NCBI GenBank assembly: GCA_964343195.1
Contig: CAYFIR010000183.1
Span: forward strand, 1-8,969
Reading direction: 5' to 3'
DNA: 8,969 bases
Source: CAYVAP01 sp964343195
GTDB taxonomy: Bacteria; Bacteroidota; Bacteroidia; J057
In this document: positions 1-5,616 of the stretch, piece after piece
How the letters are laid out: every line of letters begins with the position of its first letter
Position numbering within the stretch: position 1 is the stretch's first letter
Notes under the pieces: generated by a model
What the model was told of the DNA's origin: nothing
Database searches by the model: none
What the model saw: the letters and a program-made list of their open reading frames with translations, nothing else
Program-made: the position numbers and the translations under genes

Positions 1-1
1 A

Positions 2-1441
2 ACAGGTGTGCGCATCAGTGGAGCAGCGGGGGCCCAGACAGTAGTGGGATTGGTCACAGAAGGGTCACAGTGGTTATGGGCCGCAACAGAAAATGGAGCA
101 TACCGCCTCAACCTCTATGATTTTGCGAAAAATCCTCGGACCCGTTTTGAGCACTACGCACAGAAAGATGGACTGCCCAGTCTGGAGTGTAATGCAAATG
201 CCATTCTCTGCGACAGCCAGGGAGGAGTATGGATCGGGACGGCAGAAGGGGCCATCCTCCGTCCCAAAGGGGCCGAACAGCGCCGCGACGAAATGGATCC
301 CCTCGTATATCTGACTGGCGTGGAAAGCTCTGTCGATACAACCTGGGAGGCAATGGGATTTGCTGTCGATGAGTTTGGCCTGCCAGAGGATCTGGTCCTC
401 CCCTACACGAGCAACCGGGTGGAGTTTAGCTTTATCGGCATCAGCCTGCGTTCTCCCAAACAGGTGGAATACAAATACATGATGGAAGGAGTGGATGACA
501 CCTGGTCCTCTTCAACCCGTCAGACACGGGTTCCTTACCTGAACCTCGACCCCGGTGAATATACTTTTAAGGTAACAGCCAAGCGCGAAAGTGAAGGCTG
601 GGATTATGATAATCCCGCTGAATTTACCTTCAGAATTACTCCGCCCTTCTGGCAGACCTGGTGGTTTGTGTTGCTGATGCTGGCCCTCTTAGGGGGGGTG
701 AGCTATATCGTCTATGACAACATCACCACTCGCCGTCGTCGTCATCAGGAGCAGCGCAGACTTCAGAATGCAGCAGAAAAGCTGCAACTGGAACACTCTG
801 CCCTCTATGCCATGATGAACCCGCATTTTACCTTCAATGCCCTTCAGTCCATCCAGTACTTTATCCACCGACAGGACAAGAAAGCTGCTAATAAATTCCT
901 TTCCAGCTTCGCCAAGCTGGTCCGCAAAAACCTGGAGAGTACCAAGGTGGATTTTATCAGTCTGTCAGAAGAAGTAGAGCGCCTCAAGCTGTATATGTCG
1001 CTGGAAAAAATGCGCTTCCCGGAGAAATTTGACTTCCAGGTCCGCATAGAATCAGGCGTGGACCTCAGCGAAACCCAGCTACCCCCCATGCTGCTCCAGC
1101 CATTTGTAGAGAACTCCATCAAGCATGGCATCATGCCCCTGGATGAAGGCGGCCTGATCACAGTGGACATCAGTCAGCAGGATGAAGAATACCTGCGGAT
1201 TCTGATTCAGGATAATGGAATCGGGGTGCAGGCCAGCAAAGAGCGTCGCGCCAATCGACCCAATGACCATGTATCCCGTGGGATGCAGATCACCAAGGAT
1301 CGACTGGCTCTCTTTGCCAGAATTACCGGGCGGGAGTATTCGCTGGATATATTTGAAACCCGGGATGAAAATGGAAACACGCAGGGAACTACCGTCAAAC
1401 TGATCCTTCCCATCCGGGAGGAATCGTTAGAGGCTGTTTAG
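2..1441 (+). CDS. Propeller/Y_Y_Y-type sensor histidine kinase, LytS/YehU class (5' end outside window)
   Basis: This is the C-terminal part of a membrane sensor kinase. The frame is open to the window edge (ACA GGT precede the GTG at 8), so that GTG is probably an internal Val. Numbered from GTG 8, residues about 13-31 and 55-84 resemble two-component-regulator propeller repeats (WLWAATENGAYRL; GGVWIGTAEGAIL). Residues about 133-212 are a Y_Y_Y domain, and about 216-238 form one membrane helix (WWFVLLMLALLGG). A basic coiled linker follows, then the His_kinase (PF06580-type) box MNPHFTFNALQSI with likely phospho-acceptor H273. The ATPase N-box is LLQPFVENSIKHG (N369), and the G-boxes are QDNGIGV (402-407) and RGMQ (424-427). 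Family knowledge: a periplasmic propeller binds a ligand, often a glycan, and the kinase signals to a LytTR-type regulator. No regulator is in the window. The last three codons and the stop lie in the element at 1430-1617. The kinase class is secure; the ligand is unknown. Confidence 0.93.
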   Translation, partial: TGVRISGAAGAQTVVGLVTEGSQWLWAATENGAYRLNLYDFAKNPRTRFEHYAQKDGLPSLECNANAILCDSQGGVWIGTAEGAILRPKGAEQRRDEMDPLVYLTGVESSVDTTWEAMGFAVDEFGLPEDLVLPYTSNRVEFSFIGISLRSPKQVEYKYMMEGVDDTWSSSTRQTRVPYLNLDPGEYTFKVTAKRESEGWDYDNPAEFTFRITPPFWQTWWFVLLMLALLGGVSYIVYDNITTRRRRHQEQRRLQNAAEKLQLEHSALYAMMNPHFTFNALQSIQYFIHRQDKKAANKFLSSFAKLVRKNLESTKVDFISLSEEVERLKLYMSLEKMRFPEKFDFQVRIESGVDLSETQLPPMLLQPFVENSIKHGIMPLDEGGLITVDISQQDEEYLRILIQDNGIGVQASKERRANRPNDHVSRGMQITKDRLALFARITGREYSLDIFETRDENGNTQGTTVKLILPIREESLEAV

Positions 1442-1617
1442 GTTTTGGTGTTTCGAGGCCAAACGCAGGATTTTTGGGGTCTGACAATGAAAAGCTGGGG
1501 AAGGGGCCCCAGCTTTGAGTCTCGAGAAATCCCGCAAGCGGGATTTTGAGGAAAATTGACGCAGACAGGGCGCAAAAAGACCAATTTGGGCCGATAAGGA
1601 AAAATCCAAACAGCCTC
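1430..1617. mobile_element. MITE-like non-coding element with terminal inverted repeats and TTA target duplication
   Basis: The ends are inverted copies: GAGGCTGTTT at 1430-1439 and AAACAGCCTC at 1608-1617 match perfectly over 10 bp, and 15 of the first 17 positions match. TTA flanks it directly on both sides (1427-1429 and 1618-1620), as expected for a 3-bp target duplication. Removing the element and one TTA joins GAA TCG TTA to GTG GCA TAG, giving an in-frame kinase stop two codons later, so the empty site is sensible. No convincing gene lies within. The palindrome CTCGAG (1521-1526) sits at the exact midpoint. Known background: ends beginning GAG with TNA duplications are described for the IS1031 group of the IS5 family. 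A link to that group is inference from end bases only; no transposase is present here, so it would be mobilised in trans. Confidence 0.72.
1491..1546. terminator. Double hairpin, possible bidirectional terminator inside the MITE-like element
   Basis: Two strong perfect stems lie 10 bp apart. The first pairs AAAGCTGGGG (1491-1500) with CCCCAGCTTT (1507-1516) around a 6-base loop. The second pairs AAATCCCGC (1527-1535) with GCGGGATTT (1538-1546) around AA, with a further T in the A/T shoulder. A-rich left and T-rich right shoulders let each hairpin resemble an intrinsic terminator on either strand, though the T tracts are short. The position between convergent genes (kinase on +, dehydrogenase on -) fits such a use. 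The stems are plain in the sequence; termination is inferred. They may instead only be structural parts of the mobile element. Confidence 0.45.
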
Positions 1618-1692
1618 TTAGTGGCATAGGAGAGGAGAGTTGGCACAACTCCAGATGACCGTTTTCCTTCTCCCACTTATCGCATTCCGTGG

Positions 1693-2529
1693 TCATGTTT
1701 CTTCCTCGTAATCCGTGGGCTTACCGAGGTACTCATACTGGTCGATTTCTTCCTTCAGCTCTTCCAGTTTCTGACGAGCACGCTGATAGGAAACGGCTCC
1801 GAGTGGTAGGTGAATCGGTGGATTTTTCAGTTCCGTCAGGGCGTACATAGCTTTCGCAGCCTTGATTGGGTCTCCCTTTTGGTTTCCGTTCACCTTTCGA
1901 AGGTAAGACAGGGTACGTCCGGCTGATGCCTCGTAATCCGCTATGGAAAGCTCCTTGTAAGTCGCGGATCTTCCAGCCCAATCGGTACGAAAAGGGCCGG
2001 GTTCAACGTTGGTGACGTGAATGCCAAGGTGCTTTACTTCCTGCGCGAGGGCTTCCCCAATGCCTTCCAGGGCGAACTTGGAGCCATTGTAAATCCCCAG
2101 ACCGGGATTGGCTCGTATGCCAGCGATCGAAGTGACATTGATGATGTGACCTGACTTCTGTTGCCGCATGTGGGGGAGCACTTCGCGGGTCAGGTCAACT
2201 GCCCCAAAGACATTGACGTCAAACTGACGGCGCAATTCTTCTCCCGACACTTCTTCTATCGGTCCCATGGAGCCGTAGCCCGCATTATTGACGAGGACAT
2301 CGATTCGGCCGAAGGCACTCAACACCTGTGCGACACCAGTTTTAATTTGCTCGGGATTGGTTACGTCCATTTGTACCGCAAGCATTTTACCAGGGGCAAG
2401 TGCTTCAAATTCAGCGGCCTGCTCTGGTTTTCTTAGTGTGCCAGCGACCACATCGCCCTGGGCAACAGCGACCTTGGCCAGTTCTCTTCCAAATCCGGTG
2501 GAACAGCCTGTGATAAGCCAAACTTTCAT
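1693..2529 (-). CDS. Classical short-chain dehydrogenase/reductase (17beta-HSD-like SDR)
   Basis: A cytosolic NAD(P)-dependent oxidoreductase acting on an alcohol/carbonyl substrate that cannot be named from sequence. The 278 residues are a full-length classical SDR. The Rossmann glycine motif is TGCSTGFG (7-14). D55 in the MDVTN segment contacts adenine, and NNAG is at 81-84. The catalytic set is N106 (DVNVFG), S134 (NVTSIAG), Y147 and K151 (YNGSK). A PGPFRT segment follows at 177-182. R33 and K34 after strand 2 suggest NADP(H) preference, by inference. The C-terminal extension (about 210-278) is charged, as in 17beta-HSD-like members. ATG at 2527-2529 opens directly on the Rossmann strand, so the start is well supported; no clear Shine-Dalgarno is seen. 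It starts 55 bp after the GldA-like gene on the same strand and is probably co-transcribed, although the products have no obvious shared task. Confidence 0.92.
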   Translation of the reverse strand: MKVWLITGCSTGFGRELAKVAVAQGDVVAGTLRKPEQAAEFEALAPGKMLAVQMDVTNPEQIKTGVAQVLSAFGRIDVLVNNAGYGSMGPIEEVSGEELRRQFDVNVFGAVDLTREVLPHMRQQKSGHIINVTSIAGIRANPGLGIYNGSKFALEGIGEALAQEVKHLGIHVTNVEPGPFRTDWAGRSATYKELSIADYEASAGRTLSYLRKVNGNQKGDPIKAAKAMYALTELKNPPIHLPLGAVSYQRARQKLEELKEEIDQYEYLGKPTDYEEET

Positions 2530-2584
2530 AAAAAATTGTTGAGTTGGTTTGTTGAATGGCTGGGGGCTGACAGGTTCCCAGCTG

Positions 2585-3499
2585 CTAGCGGGTCAATTTG
2601 CGGAATGCTTCCTCCAGGGTGAACTGATCACGTGAAAGGCCCAGCATGGGGTTATTTTGAGAAACACACATCTGGAACAGCTTTTCACGAATGTCAATGT
2701 CCCGCTCGGTGTGAATCTCATATTCCGCGCGACCTTCCAGCAACCTAACCGAGGTAACCCCTTCCATGTTCTGGATGTCCTCAATTTTTAGCGAGGGCTG
2801 AGAGACTTCCAGGTGAATGACATATTCGTCGCGGGTGCGCTCCCTCAGGTTTTCGGTAGATTCGTCCGCGACCACCAGACCTTTGTTGATGATGATGATG
2901 CGATCTGCGATGGATTCAACCTCTGAAAGGATGTGAGAGGAGAAGATCACGGTTTTGTCCTTGCCGACTTTTCGGATCAGCTCCCGGATGTCCACGATCT
3001 GATTAGGGTCGAGACCAGTGGTCGGTTCGTCGAGGATCAGTACCTCCGGGTCATGGATCAGCGCCTGACAAAGCCCCACACGCTGTCGGTATCCTTTGGA
3101 AAGGGCGCCAATTTTTTTGTGTTGCTCACGTGTCAGACCTGTCTGCTGAATAATCTCAGGTATCCGCTCTTTCAGGTAGCTTTTCTTCAACTGATATACC
3201 TCCCCCACGAATTTCAAAAACTCGTGAACATACATGTCGAGATAGAGAGGGTTGTGCTCGGGGAGATATCCTACCTTTTTCCGGACCTCCAGCGAGTCGG
3301 TTTGCACATCAAATCCGTCTATCTGGGCATTGCCACTGGTGGGGGGCAAAAATCCTGTAAGGATCTTCATTGTGGTGGATTTTCCGGCCCCGTTTGGGCC
3401 CAGGAAACCTAGAATTTCGCCCTTTTGGACTTCGAAACTCAGATTATCTATCGCTTTTTGAGGACCGTACTCCTTGGTCAGAGACTGAACGGATACCAT
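2585..3499 (-). CDS. gldA: GldA-like ABC transporter ATP-binding protein (gliding-motility type)
   Basis: The cytoplasmic ATPase of an ABC-2-type exporter. Motifs over 304 residues: Walker A GPNGAGKST (34-42), Q-loop region GYLPEHNPLYLDMY with Glu81 where Gln is usual, signature LSKGYRQR (133-140), Walker B with D-loop LILDEPTTGLDP (catalytic E158) and switch histidine H189 (SSHI). The GYLPEHNPLYLDMYV stretch and the LSKGYRQRVGL signature are what I recall of GldA from gliding Bacteroidota. Family knowledge: GldA works with the membrane proteins GldF and GldG in gliding motility in Flavobacterium, where gldA is not linked to gldFG; homologues also occur in non-gliding species. Neither partner is in this window. 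The C-terminal ~90 residues form the usual accessory domain. ATG at 3497-3499 is 10 residues before the YG aromatic A-loop (Y11), a normal start. A generic ABC-2 ATPase is the alternative. Confidence 0.85.
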   Translation of the reverse strand: MVSVQSLTKEYGPQKAIDNLSFEVQKGEILGFLGPNGAGKSTTMKILTGFLPPTSGNAQIDGFDVQTDSLEVRKKVGYLPEHNPLYLDMYVHEFLKFVGEVYQLKKSYLKERIPEIIQQTGLTREQHKKIGALSKGYRQRVGLCQALIHDPEVLILDEPTTGLDPNQIVDIRELIRKVGKDKTVIFSSHILSEVESIADRIIIINKGLVVADESTENLRERTRDEYVIHLEVSQPSLKIEDIQNMEGVTSVRLLEGRAEYEIHTERDIDIREKLFQMCVSQNNPMLGLSRDQFTLEEAFRKLTR

Positions 3500-3585
3500 A
3501 GGGTTAATTTGGCTGAAAAGGTAAAGCCGCGAAACAGCTGAATTTATGTAACTTTAAGCTAGAACCAAACAAGGAACCCATTACC
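3500..3585. promoter_or_regulatory. Divergent intergenic region between the GldA-like ATPase and the solute-binding lipoprotein
   Basis: These 86 bp separate two divergent start codons, so both promoters should lie here or overlap the genes. TAACTTTA (3549-3556, +) and TACCTTTT (3523 to 3516, -) each match 7 of 8 positions of the Bacteroidota -7 consensus TAnnTTTG. Neither has a TTTG -33 box at the expected 19-base spacing, so both are weak candidates. AAGGAA (3571-3576), 9 bases before the ATG at 3586, is a plausible ribosome-binding site for the + strand gene. No operator-like palindrome is obvious. Confidence 0.3.
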
Positions 3586-5355
3586 ATGAGATTACCTGTC
3601 TTCTGCTGGTTGTTGATCATCCTGACAATCGGATGGTCTGGATGTATTACCGACACATCCTCTTCAGACCCTAATAATTTGTACCCGACTGACGCCAGGG
3701 GGAACATCATTTATCAGGGCGACCTGCCCAATGTCGTACGGACTCACCTCGCGCGGGAGCCCAAAGCCCTGCATCCCATCCTGACGCTGAGTGCCGCTAA
3801 AGGCATGGTGCTGGATTATTGCTTCCAGAGCCTGTTGACAGTGGATGAGTTTGGTAATCGGCTACCTGTATTGGTGCGGGACCTGCCCATAGAGTCCCCC
3901 GATAAGAAGACCTATACATTTGAATTGGATCCTGAGGCCCACTGGCCGGATGGAGCACCCATCACAGCCCAGGATGTGATTTTTTCATTCAAGTTGCTGA
4001 CGCAAAGCTCAGCAATAAAGTCTTACCTGGAAAATATTCAGACCATTAGCAGTCCCGGCGAGGGAACTGTGGTAATCAATGCAAGGGCATACAATTTCCT
4101 GAATCCCTACCTGGGGAGCCTGGGGTATATTCTTGATAAGCGAAAATTTGATCCTGATGGGGTACTCGATGATGTTTCCTTTGCCGAAATGCTGAGTGGA
4201 GAGGCAGGAGATGACGCAATGAAAAAATGGACCGATTGGTTCAAAGGCCCCGAAACCGGACGGAATGTCGATCTGCTGGGGTCGGGATCAGGCCCCTATC
4301 AACTCACGAGCTGGGAGGAAGGAAGAAAGATCGAACTGACACGAATGGAGGATTATTGGGGGCTGGGTCGTGAAGAGTTTTTCCATCAGGCAAAACCTGA
4401 TGCAATTACATTTTCTTTTGTTCAGGGCAATGAATTGTTGCTACAGCTTGAGCAGCAGACCCTGGATGTTTCCATGTATGTCGGTTCTCAAACCTGGCTG
4501 GATCTCCGGGAGAATGATAAAGTCGTGGCTAACTATGTGCTCGACACTGTCGTGAGTCATGGAATTACCGCCCTGATACTGAACAATCAGCCCGACGGTA
4601 AGGTGCGAAAACCCTTCTTCAGCGATTCCCGCACCCGCAAAGCGGTGGCATTGGCTATTTCGGAACAGCGACTCATCGATGAGCAACTGGGAGGACTTGG
4701 GAAGGCCACGGGTACTCCTGTACCCGCCGGGAATTTATTTCACAACCCGGAATTAAAACCGGTTGGATATGATCCCAATGAAGCCATGCATCTGTTGACT
4801 GCTGCCGGCTGGGTGGATAGCAATGGAAATGGAATCCGTGACAGCCTGATTGACGGTGAACTCGTCGAGTTCGAAATGGAAATGTACCGGCCTACCGCCA
4901 ACAACAAAGAGGTTCGAGCTGCGGTGGGCCGCATGCAGGATCAACTTCGCGCGGTCGGTATTGCGGTGGAATTCACAGATGGCGATGTCTCCACCTTTTA
5001 CCTTCAGACGCTAAAAAAGGAGTTTGATGCCGGAATCATGGCCCTCTCGGCTGGAGCCACACCTTATGAGTTCAAGCCGCTCTGGCACTCAGAGGCCATT
5101 GGAGGCTTCAACGTATCGCTTTACTCAAATCCTGATCTGGATGCATTGATAGACATTCAGCGACAGGATACTTCCCTGTCAAGGCAGCGGGATTATGCCC
5201 TGACCATCCAGGAAATCCTGTATCAGGACATGCCGGTGATTTATCTTTTCTACAACTTTCGGAAGAGTGTGATCCACAAGCGATTCAATCCCCAGCCCAT
5301 CATTCCCATTTCCCCGTTCGTAAGGCTGAATACCCTGGAGATGATGACGGAGTAA
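3586..5355 (+). CDS. Peptide/OppA-family solute-binding lipoprotein (SBP_bac_5)
   Basis: A predicted lipid-anchored binding protein for peptides or similar solutes, delivering ligand to an ABC importer. The signal peptide (LPVFCWLLIILTIGW) ends in a lipobox WSGC with acylated C20; the -3 Trp is off consensus. The Asp/Ser-rich stretch 21-29 is a tether. The family-5 fold spans about 45-575: THLAREPKALHPI at the start of lobe 1, the hallmark HWPDGAPITAQDVIFSFKLL (119-138), SGSGPYQLTSW (233-243) and SRTRKAVALAIS (348-359), the family's arginine-alanine helix. The length (589) is usual. DSNGNGIRD (411-419) has the spacing of a calcium-binding EF-hand/dockerin loop, but binding is unproven. AAGGAA before the ATG and the signal peptide support the start. 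Tandem stops TAA TAG end it. No permease or ATPase of a peptide importer adjoins it; the GldA-like ATPase is an exporter type on the other strand. The ligand is unknown. Confidence 0.9.
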   Translation: MRLPVFCWLLIILTIGWSGCITDTSSSDPNNLYPTDARGNIIYQGDLPNVVRTHLAREPKALHPILTLSAAKGMVLDYCFQSLLTVDEFGNRLPVLVRDLPIESPDKKTYTFELDPEAHWPDGAPITAQDVIFSFKLLTQSSAIKSYLENIQTISSPGEGTVVINARAYNFLNPYLGSLGYILDKRKFDPDGVLDDVSFAEMLSGEAGDDAMKKWTDWFKGPETGRNVDLLGSGSGPYQLTSWEEGRKIELTRMEDYWGLGREEFFHQAKPDAITFSFVQGNELLLQLEQQTLDVSMYVGSQTWLDLRENDKVVANYVLDTVVSHGITALILNNQPDGKVRKPFFSDSRTRKAVALAISEQRLIDEQLGGLGKATGTPVPAGNLFHNPELKPVGYDPNEAMHLLTAAGWVDSNGNGIRDSLIDGELVEFEMEMYRPTANNKEVRAAVGRMQDQLRAVGIAVEFTDGDVSTFYLQTLKKEFDAGIMALSAGATPYEFKPLWHSEAIGGFNVSLYSNPDLDALIDIQRQDTSLSRQRDYALTIQEILYQDMPVIYLFYNFRKSVIHKRFNPQPIIPISPFVRLNTLEMMTE

Positions 5356-5472
5356 TAGGGGAATGAAATTTTGGGAGAAAACATTTGGGATTAACACTCA
5401 GGCTGATTTTTCGTTTTTCTATTATAGAATCCTTCATGCCATCGGGTTTGGAGGGAAATTTCTGTAACTTCT

Positions 5473-5539
5473 CTAGTGCTTTGTCAAGTGAATAAAGATG
5501 CAGCGCTCACCCATTATTGGGGATTTGACAAAGCACTAG
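5473..5539. repeat. 67-bp element with perfect 15-bp inverted ends; possible small MITE or hairpin
   Basis: CTAGTGCTTTGTCAA (5473-5487) is the exact reverse complement of TTGACAAAGCACTAG (5525-5539), with 37 bases between. The ends can be read as an 11-bp inverted repeat (TGCTTTGTCAA) flanked by CTAG duplications, or a 13-bp one flanked by TA. The sequence alone cannot decide, because CTAG is itself palindromic. Duplications of this kind are known for YTAR/YTAG-target families (IS5, IS701) and TA-target families (IS630). The loop holds a weak CCCA/TGGG stem (5510-5521). It lies in the 261-bp gap between the solute-binding gene (5355) and the barrel fusion (5617), so it could also act on the mRNA. 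No T tract follows, so a terminator is unlikely. I see no clear promoter in the rest of that gap; 5407-5419 is a T-rich run. Confidence 0.6.
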
Positions 5540-5616
5540 TGCCACATCTGCGACCTGGAAGTGGTGTTTTTCTCAAGGTCCTCTGGCTATTCGACTGATA
5601 AATAAACCAAACATAG

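Noticed and set aside
8..10. GTG at base 8 as the true start of the histidine kinase
   Set aside because: The frame is open upstream to the window edge and the sequence starts within propeller repeats, so the gene almost certainly begins outside the window.
1637..1651. Small hairpin GAGTTG/CAACTC just after the right end of the element
   Set aside because: The 6-bp stem with a 3-base loop has no following T run on either strand. It could be a relic of the original kinase terminator, but is too weak to annotate.
1427..1696. Minus-strand open frames of about 90 codons across the kinase/SDR gap
   Set aside because: They run through the MITE-like element and its hairpins, have no coding character, and overlap both flanking gene ends.
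2559..2582. GCTGGG/CCCAGC inverted repeat between the GldA-like gene and the SDR
   Set aside because: A 6-bp stem with a 12-base loop and no T tract is within chance expectation and would break a likely operon.
2933..3412. Open frame of 159 codons on the plus strand within the GldA-like gene
   Set aside because: It is antisense to the strongly conserved ABC motifs and shows no domain of its own.
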